DNA of 64,000 bases from Undaria pinnatifida (GCA_012845835.1 JABAKD010000009.1:17681318-17745317); one strand, 5' to 3'; numbered from the stretch's first letter, positions 44,901 through 56,400 are shown. Notes: generated by a model from the letters alone, not told the origin. Program-made: numbers and translations.

Positions 44901-45250
44901 CTGCGTGAGAGGTGCGGCTGCCTCGCTTGATCCTCCACAAATTTTAGACGCCGAACTTTGTGCAAGGTGCGGCTGCCTCGCTTGATCCCTCCAAAATATT
45001 TGAACGCCGAACTACGTGAAAGGCGCGGCTGCCTCGCTTGATTATCGAAAAACATTGGACGCCGAACTGCGTGAAAGGTGCGGCTGCTTCGCTTGATTCT
45101 CCAGAAAAATTAAACGCCGAACTGCGCGAAAGGTGCGGCTGCCTCGCTTGATTCTCCAAACAATTTGGACGCCGAACTGCGTGAAAGGTGCGGCTGCCTC
45201 GCTTGGTTCCCCCAAAAATTAAAACGCCGAACTGCGTGAAAGGTACGGCT
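41985..45250. repeat. Satellite array of a ~55-bp unit with higher-order structure
   Basis: About 50 diverged copies of a 55-56-base unit whose core is GCCGAACTGCGTGAAAGGTG followed by CGGCTGCCTCGCTTGATTCT and an A/T-rich end. Four spacer segments of about 120 bases (beginning at 42411, 43320, 44015 and 44392; TCCTGACAG(T)TTCGGCAATT, then TTATTTTCTGGTATGTGGCT) break it up; the first two are 909 bases apart and the units between correspond, showing block duplication. Since 55 is not a multiple of three, each open frame cycles through three peptide forms on the - strand (for example ENQARQPHLSRSSAF). I regard these as non-coding. Confidence 0.9.
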
Positions 45251-45690
45251 GATTTTTCGCTCTCGACTGAAATGTTTGCGGATTTACTGTTTTTGGCATA
45301 AAATACATCATGCTTGTTGTTCGTCCGTGTCTTGTATCCGACGTAAATAAACAAAGGACGCACGTGCACGTTTGACCCGTCCACGGCAAAAACGCGTGGC
45401 TCATGTGGTCCTCGATGTAGAAATCGATTAATCTCTTTGAAAGTTCCCGGGGGAAGTTTCTTTCTGGCCAGGTGAACCGCCTGCGATGAGTATTGTTCAT
45501 TGTCCATCCTCAAAATGTGATCGACGCCTCTTTCTTGAATGCAGCAGTTCGTGAGCGTATAGAAAAGCAAAGACGTGTTTATTTTACGACGTCTATGTAT
45601 CCAGCGATCGTCGCATTTCTTGAAGGCGTCATAGATTTCGTGGTGAGTCGAGTAGGTCGTTTTTTGTTTTAATATCCAGCAACATTTAAC
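45246..45690 (-). pseudogene. Truncated DDE transposase fragment
   Basis: The - strand frame reads TTYSTHHEIYDAFKKCDDRW, FTLT-like helices, then EPRVFAVDGSNVHVRPLFIY and VGYKTRTNNKHDVFYAKN before it runs into the satellite unit at 45250. The AVDGS…GYKTR pattern resembles the first catalytic Asp region of IS4-like or related DDE transposases carried by some large viruses. The N-terminus has no clear start and the C-terminal catalytic residues are missing. The satellite array appears to begin within it. Confidence 0.5.
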
Positions 45691-45699
45691 TTTCCAACA

Positions 45700-46100
45700 T
45701 ACTTAACTTGATGACAATGGCTCTGGTGGACTTGACTATCGGATAAACTAGACCCCGATCAAACACACCTAAAACGCCGACCAAAGCACGTGACAAAATA
45801 CACAGAACAATGTTGGGAGCGCCTGCCCCCGCTACCCTCTACATGCTTGTGAGGAAAAACAAAAAAAAACTCCAACTTCTCGCTACCCTTATCCGTCTCC
45901 AAAGGTAGAAGCTCAAATGGGAAAGCGACACACTTCACTATTTGTCGGCAGGTTGTAGGAGCAGGTGGGGAGGGAGGAGATGTGTGGGTGTGTGGGCGTG
46001 GGCGGGGATGAGTGGTCATCGGTCGTGCTTGAACATTTGCCATCGCCCGATGTGAGCAGGGGTGTCGTGCGAGAATATGTGGACTGTTCGAAGATCTGGC
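45700..46100. other. No gene recognised
   Basis: Short frames only; a GTGTGGGTGTGTGGGCGTGG-like microsatellite near 45985. This is the apparent boundary between the virus-like block plus satellite and host repeat DNA. Confidence 0.4.
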
Positions 46101-46830
46101 AAGCAAATCTAGTTCAAAATTCCCCACCTAAAGTAAAAATGCCAACACCAATCATTATAGTGGAGAAAAACACTTTTTTTTTTGTACAAAAGAGTAGGAC
46201 CCCTCCCATTGAGAAAAAAATTACCTATACAGTATATTACAAGTACCAACAAGCAGCTTGAAAATATTAAAGATGCGCATTGACCCGAAATTCGTAGAAC
46301 TCACAGCTGACGTCCTGAAAACATTTTTATAAACATTTGTTAGAGTGACAGCGTATCAATTTGGAACAGTGGCTTCGTGTCTCACAGTTTTTTCTTTTTT
46401 TGGGGGGGGGGAGTAGCCGACTTTTATTCCCGAATGCTGTATTAACATTAACATATTAGATAACTAGTAATTAACTAGTAATACTCTGTATTCGTACTCC
46501 TCCCGATATTAAGTCAGAGAAAAACAAAATACACCACCTACCATAATACAATAGAGCAGTATAGTGGAAACTACAGCAATAAATTAATAATATATATATG
46601 ATGTCAGATCTAGCTCACAATTCCCCACCTGAAGTAAAAATACCAACACTAACCATTATAATGGAGAACAACAAAACATATATATATATATTTAAAAATA
46701 GGACCCCTCCCAATAAAAAACTCACCCCACATAGTATATTACAAGTACCAACAACGCAGCTTGTAAATATGAGTGTTGACCCGATATTCGTCGAACTCAC
46801 AGCTGACGCCCTGAAAATATTTTTATAAAA
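46100..46830. repeat. AT-rich dispersed repeat family, copy 2
   Basis: Carries the same modules as 14100-15080 in the same order: the AAAATTCCCCACCTAAAGTA module, GGACCCCTCCCA, ACAAGTACCAACAA, AAATTCGT(A/C)GAACTCACAGCTG, and the tRNA-like TGACAGCGTATCAATTTGGAA at about 46347 followed by T runs. The first set is followed by a second, partial set ending at 46830. Confidence 0.7.
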
Positions 46831-46849
46831 TCACCGCATTGCCAAATAT

Positions 46850-47095
46850 CATTTTTCTCTTTGGAAATTCAACCGTACTCGTTTGTAGCTCACCGCTTGA
46901 GGGTTGGCTGGCATGCTTGACTATGCGTTTGACTATGCGTGGGGATGTTGGTGAAGAGGAGCGTAAATCTTGGTCGCGAGCGGCTCGCGACGTTGGCAAG
47001 GACAAGGCTAATTCATCTCTGGTCCCGCCCTGCTGTCAAAAGTCAACTTTCTCTTTGGAAATTTAACCGTACTCGTTTGTAGCTTACCGGTGCAC
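46850..47095. repeat. Direct repeat pair, period about 195 bp
   Basis: CTCTTTGGAAATTCAACCGT and CTCTTTGGAAATTTAACCGT, each followed by ACTCGTTTGTAGCT(C/T)ACCG, lie at about 46857 and 47052. The single differences are C/T. No coding function is apparent. Confidence 0.7.
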
Positions 47096-47284
47096 CGCTT
47101 AGACTCAGCCCACAGCAGCACGCCATCACTCCCGTTACCATGTCACCACCTCCGCCTGCCATCTTTTGCGCATCCTCCTTTTCCATACCTGTTATCCGTG
47201 CTTTCGTGAAGAGCAGAATCTGATACTGCATCCACGTGAATTGTCGCAATATTCTGACAATTATCTGGGAGGTTCTATGACGTG

Positions 47285-48136
47285 TGAATGTCGGTGTAAT
47301 TGCTGTTCGTACGGCAAAAACCGTTTGGATCTTGGTGTGTGTTGTTGATTGTCGTCTTAATCACTCGCCCCACTTTCCTCCCCCACCTCCCACAACCTCA
47401 CACGCCGCCACAACTCTTCACGCCATCTCATCTCTCGACATATAGATTGCCTTCTTTCTTCTCAGCTTCGTCGAGGTTGCAGTGGACGTCCAGCGCACAT
47501 GTCCTGCTCACACAAGGTACGGAAACTTGAGCGCAACGCGTGAAAATCTTTTAGTTCAAACGCACGTTGCTTTTCGTATAGACTACACCTTCATCTTTGC
47601 CCCCCCACAAAATTGCAGAGAAGATGCGCAGGAGAACTGCGCAGCAAAACATCAAGGCCGTGTGTTTTACAAATACAGTATCGGATCCATGGGTGAATCT
47701 CTCTCTCTATCTCGTTTCCTCGCTTACGCACGCCTCTTTCACCGCTCGACCCTGGTTCCACCGCATATATTTGATCCTTCGAAAAAAATTCGGTGCCATT
47801 GCACGGCCTACACTGGATCTGCAACGAGCTGTCGTGGCAGACAGATAGGTATGCAGCTTGTTGTTTGACACGTGATGTTGCTGGTGTAGGATCGATGTGT
47901 GCAACAGCACGACTGGGATAGTAAGGCACCACATATTGTTTGCGGATGCAACAGCATGGATGCATCAGCACGAATGCAATAATAGCCAAGACCAAAAACT
48001 AAATGTACTTTGGTTGCTGTGTACGAAACCCCCTGGCGTGAACCACCTGTTCTTTCCCTTCGTCACCGTGGTGACATGCGTCTCCTGGTACGCACCCCAC
48101 TCTCCCAAACAACTTTTACAACAGGTTCACGGAGGA
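47285..48136. repeat. Tandem segmental duplication, copy A
   Basis: It begins GAATGTCGGTGTAATTGCTG and runs through ATCACTCGCCCCACTTTCCT, CACACAAGGTACGGAAACTT, CATCAAGGCCGTGTGTTTTA and GTGACATGCGTCTCCTGG to GGAGGAT. The same order recurs in copy B (48137-50926). Copies differ at many sites and by an indel of about 150 bases near 47700-47850. Copy B leads directly into the first exon of the gene at 50916. Confidence 0.75.
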
Positions 48137-48399
48137 TATAAATGTCGGTGTGATTGATGTTCGTACGGTAAAAACCGTTTGGATCCGGGTGTGTGTGCTC
48201 TTGATTTTCGTATTAATCACTCGCCCCACTTTCCTCCCCACCTCTCACAACCGTACGCGCCACCACAACTCTTCGTCCGATCTCATCTTTTGACATAGAT
48301 TGCCTTTTTTATTCTCCGCTTGATCGAGCATCCAAATGACGTCCAGCGCGCATGCCTTGCGCACACAAGGTACGAAAAATTGAGTGCAACCCGTGGAGA

Positions 48400-48854
48400 T
48401 GTTACGGTTACATTGTTACGGTAGATAGGAGTTGCACTTTTGGGAATGCATTAGTCCCAATAGGTACTAGCAGTATGGTCCCTCTTGCGGGGTCCCCGTC
48501 TGGGAGCGACTGGTTCCTCGCCTCCCTCTGCTCTGTACTCCTTTGCTTGCCCTGAGTTAGCAATAATTCACAAAGCGAATACCGTATCCACGACCGGAAA
48601 CCTTCTACTCCTTCTCACAAGCCACCTTCAAGGCTTACGCTACCGCTGTTCAGGCTCAACCACCGAACTCGGTACCGATCGGGAGGCTGCTATCATCAGG
48701 TCGGTAGCAGTGCTTTGTAGGCTGGGTCCCTGGCGCCTTCCTCTCTGTAGAATGCACACAAGACCTAGGGTCCCGCCGCATGAATGGCTAGAGACCACTC
48801 AGACCCACATAGACATCGGATCCGCCTCTATCCCTAGCCTCCCCATCCGTAATA
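48400..48854 (+). repeat. 5' LTR of the Ty3/gypsy element
   Basis: TGTTACGG...CCGTAATA, 455 bases. It contains GGTCCCTCTTGCGGGGTCCC and CTCCTTTGCTTGCCCTGAGT. It differs from the 3' LTR by a handful of substitutions and one 5-base indel. Confidence 0.85.
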
Positions 48855-48894
48855 TGGTGTCCAATCCGAAGAATCGAACTCGGGTTTCCACAGG

Positions 48895-49262
48895 CCCACG
48901 ATGATGAAAGACACTCGACACTGTGTGTTGTCATGTACCTGTCGTAGACGTAAGAGAGCGCTCAGCAGACGAGTAGCCATGATGCCAGGTAGACCGCTTG
49001 AGCCGTGGGACGAGTTGCAAATGGACATCCTCAAGATTGACACACCATCACAAACTGGCAACAACTATATCTTGCTCGTGGTAGACCGCGCCCAAGCCTT
49101 GCATGCTTTTCCTATATGTTTACCTTTCAGAAGGAGCTAGCCGGAGGAATCCAACTTCAAGGCCAGGTGTACGATTACCTTGCCCCCTACTGGCGTGTGC
49201 GCTACACTGACGGGAACTGGGAGGAGCTGTCTAGACGCGAACTGGAAATACTTTCGAGATAG
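48895..49262 (+). pseudogene. Integrase remnant of the Ty3/gypsy element
   Basis: The + frame shows CRRRKRALSRRVAMMPGRPL followed by PWDELQMDILKIDTPSQTGN and NYILLVVDRAQA, the start of a retroviral integrase core with its first catalytic Asp (MDI). Coding stops at 49138-49140. A second short frame (VYDYLAPYWRVRYTDGNWEE, LSRREL, stop 49260-49262) resembles the C-terminal, chromo-like end of such polyproteins. The remaining integrase and everything upstream are deleted. Confidence 0.75.
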
Positions 49263-50069
49263 CCTTGGGAGGAAAGGATTTCGAGCCTACTGATTGCTGG
49301 ATGTGGAGGATGTGTTGGATTGTGTGACCGTCTGCGGGTGATCATGGATGTCCGTACAAGATGCGGTCGTATTTATATGAAGTGAAGAGTTTGGACTGTT
49401 GTTGGCTTTGTCGTACAAGTCTTATGCAGTTGTGTTGTCGATTTTCGAGCGTGCCCCCAGTTGACAGCCAGTTTAAAGTTTGAATGTTTGGAGACGTGCT
49501 GATTAGATGTTCTGGTCTGATTGGTAGTCGAAGGGTGGCCCTGCGCCCGGTAGCACCCAAGTGGGTTCGTGCGGTGTGCCGTGGCGTTTGTGTGAGCTTG
49601 GTGTTGTAGGGCTTTGCGCAATGGGTTTTTTCCTGGATGGCCAGGTTTTTCCCTCGCTGTAGGTGTTAAGAGCCGGGCAGCAACTACAGTGGATTCACCA
49701 GGCGAGGGACGGGTTTTTTTTAGAGTATTTTACGTCCGAGTGTCACTTGGCGTTTTCGGTTGTTGTCTAAATTCTAGGGCTCTCGGGATGGGGAGCGAAC
49801 GGTTTTTCCCGGAAGCCGGGTTTACCTTCGCGCAAGTCGATGTCGGGCCGCGAGCCAACGCGCAGTGAGAATTATGAAGAGCAGTGGATTTTATTTGAGT
49901 TTTGCCACTATTTGCCTCTTGTAATTTTCGGTTGGCCGTTCGACCTACTCAAAGACATCACCGGTAGTTTTCGCCAAAGGAAGTGTGTCACCTCGCGGTT
50001 GCCACTATCCCTGCTACCGTTAATTAGTATGTTGCAGCTGACAAACAGCTGTTCATACTAATGGGGGGA

Positions 50070-50519
50070 TGTTACGGGTACATTGTTACGGTAGATAGGA
50101 GTTGCACTTTTGGGAATGCGTTAGTCCCAATAGGTACTAGCAGTATGGTCCCTCTTGCGGGGTCCCCGTCTGGGAGCGACTGGTTCCTCGCCTCCCTCTG
50201 CTCTGTACTCCTTTGCTTGCCCTGAGTTAGCAATAATCCACAAAGCGAATACCGTATCCACGACCGGAGACCTTCTACTCCTTCTCACAAGCCAAAGGCT
50301 TACACTACCGCTGTTCAGGCTCAACCACCGAACTCGGTACCGATCGGGAGGCTGCTATCATCAGGTCGGTAGCAGTGCTTTGTAGGCTGGGTCCCTGGCG
50401 CCTTCCTCTCTGTAGAATGCACACAAGACCTAGGGTCCCGCCGCATGAATGGCTAGAGACCACTCAGACCCACATAGACATCGGATCCGCCTCTATCCCT
50501 AGCCTCCCCATCCGTAATA
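50070..50519 (+). repeat. 3' LTR of the Ty3/gypsy element
   Basis: TGTTACGG...CCGTAATA, 450 bases, preceded by GGGGGGA. It lacks five bases relative to the 5' LTR. Together with the GAGA repeat at 50520 it marks the end of the element. Confidence 0.85.
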
Positions 50520-52963
50520 GAGACCCCTCTTCGTTAACCACAAAGTTGCAGATTAGATGCTCAGCAGTACATCAGGGTCGTGTGTTTTACGAACATAGCA
50601 TCGGATCAATGTACCGCTTGTTGCTTTCACGAAGCTGTTGCTCGTGTAGGATCGATGAATTTTCACGTGGCTCGAATTGTGCAACAGCACGACTGGAACG
50701 GCAAGGCACCAAATATTGTTTGCAAATTCAACAGCATGAATGCACCCGCATAAATGCATACGAATGCAACAGCCAAGACCCAAAACTACATGTACTCTGG
50801 TTACTGTATACGAACCTCACTGGCGTAAGCCACCTGTTCCTTGCCTGCGTCACCACGGTGACATGCGTCTCCTGGCACGCGCCCAACTTTCCCAAACAAC
50901 TTCCACACCAGGTCCATGGAGGATGGCACCGGTTCTTCTAGGGCATACGGGGAGGGCACCGGCTCGCTTGACCCAAAAAACATATCTGCCCCCATTTCCC
51001 TAGAGGTAAATGTCATTTGTGTGCGTTCCACTGAGGTGCAGTACTTGCATGTCTTGACAACCCGAGAGGCACCTCCAATGCCACCAAGAAAAGCAGAAAT
51101 ACTTGTTCATGTTTCCGAAAGGTCTGCGGTGGAAGAAACGAGCCGTTGTCTATGAAATCCTTAACTTGACAACACTGTCAACACTGGATGACTAACAACA
51201 ATAAGTTCAAATTTCTCTACTACTTTCAATTGCTACAGGACCTTCTCGAGCAGAGCGACACTGCTGGTGAGGATGATGAGCCGGGGCAACCCCATGTCGA
51301 TGGTGCCACGGGGGGAGATGCGCCGATGCAGACGTCTGCCCATAGTCCAGGTGGAGGCGATGCGACGGGACATCCCAGCGATCCCGACAGTGTAGGAGGG
51401 GGCGATGTGTCGCTGGAGCTGGTACACCGCACCGATCCTGAGGTGATAAACATTAAACTCTACCGACCGTTGCTGAAGCCTCGGCGATTACACTGCTTCC
51501 TTTTGCTTCGCCAACCTGTGTTTGATACGTGTCTTACGTCTCCATTTCTAAACCACTCCCCGTGTCATTTTTACAGTACGGAACGACGGATCTATTTTTC
51601 GCTATCTGGGATGAGATGGAAAAGGACCTGAACATGATGCAGTCCTTTCTAGATGAGGTTAAGACCCTCGTGAAGGACGGCGTTTTCATCTTGGATGCGT
51701 GCCGGCGTTTACCGAAGGCTCAGAAAAACTCTTTGCCTGCAATCGAGGCCAACACGATGAACATTATGTGCGCACTTTGTCAAGGTGGAAAGGTGACAGA
51801 GCTGTATCTGGCTCAATTGAAGTTGTGGATTCTGACGCATCTAGCGCTAGTCATCGTCACGACAAACAGCGCCATCCAAGTGGGTCGACACAGCGCCGGC
51901 ATCCACACATTCCAGATCTACTCCGAGCAAATCTGGGGGATCGCCATGCTCAGTGCAACCGTTACGCCCTTGCTGAGGGTTTTCGAAGGCTCTGCGCCGA
52001 AAGACCTGAGGGACCACGAACAATGTCTGCAGGACGTATAGGCCGGTCGATCGACAATTCCGATTCACGCTCTGATAGACAACGACAACATAATCAAGAT
52101 TTTACGGGAGAAAATAGCACCCATCATCCAAAGGGTCATGGGAACCGACCCTGTGACAGGAGCCGTCAACATGGCGACCTCGATAGACGAGGAAGGTGTC
52201 ATAATCCGAAATGTCGCGAAGAGTCCGGAAAGCTGGTTGAAACCAGTTGCTGGAAAGTCTTCTCTATACGATGCAAACTAGGTGATCAGCTTCGTCACGG
52301 CGACACCGGCAGCAGTCCATTTCAGCATAATTCAAATGTTGCTCAAGAAATCCGTGTACCAGGAACTCACTGTATCGAGCAACTATTGGGAATATTATCT
52401 CCCCTCTGACGAGCCGCCGGAGAACGCGAAGCTGATCAAGTGGCTGGTCGGCGATATCGACGATATGGTGCGTGCAATGGGTTCTTCGGCGAAGAAACAG
52501 TGTGCACTAGCTCTACAAAGCTCGGTAACGAAGAACGATGACATCGAGAAAGAAGCCAAGTGAGCCATATACAAATACTCCAGCCAGGTGAAAGGGTTCA
52601 TGGGTGTGGCGTGCATTTCGGGCATTCTTAACGTCTGCACGTCCGACCGCGATATTATGAAGATGTTGAAGAGCGAGACGGGAGAGACGGAAGCATTCTT
52701 CCAAGACCCCGTGCAGCTCGAGGAAGCGGATGTTGCTAAAATCGGGCGAGAGCTCAAGAAGCTAGGGTCGAAGCTAGAGTCGGAGAAGCGCAACAATGCA
52801 AAGTCGAGCTCAAAGAAGGGCAGGTCGAAGAAGGACGGGAGGACCAGGCGCACAGCGAGGAAGCGCAGGAGAGGAAGGGAGCAGCCCGAGGAAGAAGAGG
52901 AGCAGAAAAGCACGTGTCGATCTTCCGATACACGCCTGTTGCGGCAACAGACAGAGACTACTC

Positions 52964-53383
52964 TGTTGGTGATAGCGGCAGTGTGTATCGGCCGAGCTGC
53001 TGTAGATCATCTGATTGGATAGTTTGAATATTGAATTGTCAATTGTAGTAAGTTGATGCTGGATATTCTGGGAATATTCTTTGTGGTACTTCGGTAGGTT
53101 GTACACAAGTACGAGCTATACAATGGACCGTAGGTGTGTGTGTCGGTACATTGGTATGTGGTACATTGGACACTTATCCTGTAGGAAGGTTCAGGCATTG
53201 TTGCTGTAGGTCTGACTATCAGGCTATTGTCATGGTAGGGGTATTGTTTGTGGTACGGAGGGTGAGGTTGTGCGCGCCCACGAACGCCCCCACCCTGCTC
53301 ACTCCACCTTGCCTACCTGTCTCAGAAGGGCAATTGCTCAATAATACAACATCTTTTCCCCGGAAGCCACGAGTTTACCAACA
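52964..53383 (+). repeat. 5' LTR of the copia element
   Basis: 420 bases, TGTTGGTGATAGCGGCAGTG to GTTTACCAACA. It should contain the promoter for the element. Preceded by target duplication TACTC. Confidence 0.92.
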
Positions 53384-53473
53384 CGCTAAGCGACAAAGGT
53401 GTCTACTGCTCCGTCGTCCCCTTGGACTACACTAGACTGCTGTACGAGAGAGGCCTGATCAACCTGTCTCATC

Positions 53474-56400
53474 ATGGCTGAACCGGGGACACCTGCGGGT
53501 GGCCGAGTTCAGAGTAATCCGCAGGATGTTGGTGAGAGGATGGTTTCCCTAGAGACGCAGTTGTCCCAACTTACGACTCTAGTCACGTCGCTTGTTGATC
53601 AACAGAAGGAGCAAGTGGAGTCCTCTGTGTCTGCTGTCGCGCCGGGAGGCGGCGGAACAGAGTATGCTGGTGGTACGCATTCTACCGATGATGCTACTGG
53701 CAGGACCGCGGGAGGTACGGGCGGCGATGCCCAAGGCCTTGGCGTGTCCAGCATGGGGGTTGGGAGTAGTAGCCTTGCTGGCTCAGGCTTGAACCCTAAT
53801 GTATTCGCTGTTAATCGTTCCTCTGCTGGTGCTGCAAGCTTTGGTTCGATTGGGATTGGAAGTGGGGCTGTAGGTAGCCAGTCTTTCGTTCCCGAGACTG
53901 TAGGTAGGGCTCTCGAAAGCCAGTCCTCTGTTCCTCCCGAACCTACTCCGTCGAGCAGGTGGTGGGAAAGTGTCGCCAGTGGAAACAATCTGATTCCTGG
54001 GGCCGGCATTACTGATACAGGAGAGAAGTTGGGTGGGGGTCCTTTCAAAGTTCCCAAGGCTCCTGTTTTCGATGGGACTTGTCTTACCCCTCATGTTCGC
54101 AGAATTTTCTGCTAAGTGCCCAGCACAACAATCTGTATGAGGCGTTTGTTTCCGACACTGAGATTCCGATTGCTGACATTGGTTTCGACTTGACCCCCTG
54201 GGTAGAGAAAGGATTCAGAGTGGGTGTGCTGCGTCAGGCTGAGATGGCATGGTGGTTTCTGTTCGACTGCTTGAAGAAGGATAGTCTGAAAACTATGGTT
54301 CGCCACGCTGGTTTTTCCAGCAAGGGTTTTCGAGTGCTGAAAGATCATTTTCTGCCGTTGAGCCAGAGTCAGATTCGTGTGCAGGAGGAGAAACTCAAAT
54401 CACTGCGCATGCGTTCGAATGAGAATCCCTCGATCTTCTTTGCATCTGTGAGAGAGACGCTTGGTGTGCTTCAAATGCTGGAAGTCAAGAAATATGACAG
54501 AGAGGTGTGCAACCTGATGCTCGAGGGGCTGTCGCATGAATATAAGACTCTGCGTGAAACTCTGGGGGTGTTCTGTCCGAATGACCAGTCGTTCATAGAG
54601 ACTAAAGTGCGTGAACGGTACCTCGACTTGCAGACTCAAGGTGGTCCGAAGAAACACAGTGTTGCTCTGATGTCTAGGCCTGAGAAGAAGAGTGCGAAGA
54701 ATCAGAACTACAAGTCAAGGTCTAACTCCGAGTCTGATTCATCTAAGAAAACGGCGTTTCAAGGGAAGTGTTTCAAGTGTGGGGAGGTCGGTCACGTGAA
54801 GAAGGACTGTCTGGCTCGTGTGATCGCTCCTCCCTCCCAGACCGGATCATCCGAGGACGCCAAGGATGAAAACGGTGAGATATCTGAGTTGTTAGTGCTT
54901 CTGTCCCAAACTGACTCGGACTTGAGGGATACCTGGAATGATACCATGGTGTTTCTGTCCCAAAATCTCTCAAACGATTGGAGTGATGACACGTATCTTG
55001 CATCGTGGAATGACGCTGTACTGGTGAATTGGGTGAATTCTTATGGTGCTGATATTCCAACGCTGTATAGTGAAGTGGCGGACAGGACAAGGAACTATGT
55101 CGGTAGTGATCGTGTTATTCGTGATTCTATTCGTGAATATGCCACTCTCACCAAGAAGAGGTGTTTCGAAGATTGGTATGCAGACACAGGTACCGCTTTC
55201 CACATGACAGATTCTCTCTCGTGTATGAAGGATGTGAAGCCTTGCCACAAGAATGTAAAGGGAATTGGTGGCGTGACTTGTGAGGTAGCTCTTTCAGGAA
55301 CTCTGGAATTGGTGTTCGTGTCTGCTGACAACGAGTTTTTGGTAGAGTTGAAGAATGTGCTGTACTGTCCCAAATTGGGGTACAACCTTTTTTCCCCCAG
55401 CGCAGAATTTGATGGCGAGTCATGGAATGGTCTTGGTGGTCCTCGTGGTGTGATGACTGCTTTCCACGGACATATGACTTTTGAGAATTTCGATGGCATG
55501 CTTGTTGCGACTGCGTATCGTGTGGGTGATGACTCTATTGGATCGGTGTTGGCTGCCCTCACTCCTTCAAACCCCAAGCACGAAACGAGTATGGATGTGA
55601 ATGACTTTCATAACATTTATGCTCACTCACATGAAGGATTGCTTCGTACTACTGCAAAGCGACTGGGTATCAAGTTGACTGGTAGCCTAGATGCTTACGT
55701 ACGGGATGTTTGATGTCAAAGGCAATTAGAAAAGGGATTGCTCGTGAAACTAAATGTAGATCAGATAAAAAGTTAGGGAGATTTTATGTTGACCTGGGAG
55801 GGAAGAAGGCCGTTGTGTCCATAGGGGGAAATTATTACCCCATGATTGTGAAGGATGATTTCACAAGGCGTGCATGGATCTATTTCCTGAGAAGTAAATC
55901 AGACGCTGCGAGTGCTTTCCGGAGTTTTCTTGCTAGTGTGCGTGCTGATGGAATCCCATCATTGGTTGAGATTGTTAGATCTGACAATGGAGGTGAGTTT
56001 TTCGGTGGAGAATTTGCATCTGTGTGCAATGAGCTCTTGATTAAGCAATAGTTCACCCCAGCTTACAGTCCTCAATACAACGGTGTTGCAGAGCGTGGCT
56101 TGGGATTGATAGAGGAGGCCGCAATGGCGGCTCGTGTTCAGGCGAAAGTTCTTTTTGGGCATGTACAGTTACCTAAGACTGACAGGCTCTGGGCTGAGGC
56201 AATGCACTGGGCTTGCGAGGCACTTAATCACACGGCTTGTTCTGCTAACCCCGATTCCAAGTCGCCGTATGAAATGCCGTATGAAATGTGGTATGGGGAA
56301 GCTCGTCCTGCTAAACCTTATCAATTTTTGAAACCGGCGTACTGCAAGTGGCAGCGACCGTCGAAGCTGTTTCCGAAGGGTGAAAGTTGCTGTTATGTCG

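Larger units (their letters stand above)
48400..50519 (+). mobile_element. Internally deleted Ty3/gypsy LTR retrotransposon
   Basis: The ends are near-identical LTRs: 48400-48854 (455 bases) and 50070-50519 (450 bases, missing 5 bases of a CCTTCAAGG segment). Each starts TGTTACGG and ends CCGTAATA. GAGA flanks both sides (48396-48399 and 50520-50523). Immediately after the first LTR, TGGTGTCCAATCCGAAGAAT looks like a primer-binding site complementary to a tRNA 3' end, and GGGGGGA (50063-50069) is the polypurine tract. Only 1.2 kb of interior remains, with an integrase fragment; gag, protease and reverse transcriptase are gone. Confidence 0.85.
48137..50926. repeat. Tandem segmental duplication, copy B, split by an LTR element
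   Basis: Second copy of the unit at 47285-48136 (AAATGTCGGTGTGATTGATG to CATGGAGGAT). It is interrupted after GTGCAACCCGTGGAGA (48399) by the Ty3/gypsy remnant and resumes at 50520 (GAGACCCCTCTTCG). Because only this copy has the LTR element, the element was inserted after the duplication or lost from copy A; the former is simpler. Confidence 0.7.

Noticed and set aside
41722-45055. Many - strand frames up to 208 codons in the satellite array (ENQARQPHLSRS-type repeats)
   Set aside because: The 55-bp unit lacks stops in all three - strand frames, so open frames are automatic; the same peptide appears in three phases and no real start exists.
41985-45250. CRISPR-like array
   Set aside because: Units are head-to-tail with no unique spacers of constant size, no cas genes are nearby, and the DNA is eukaryotic.
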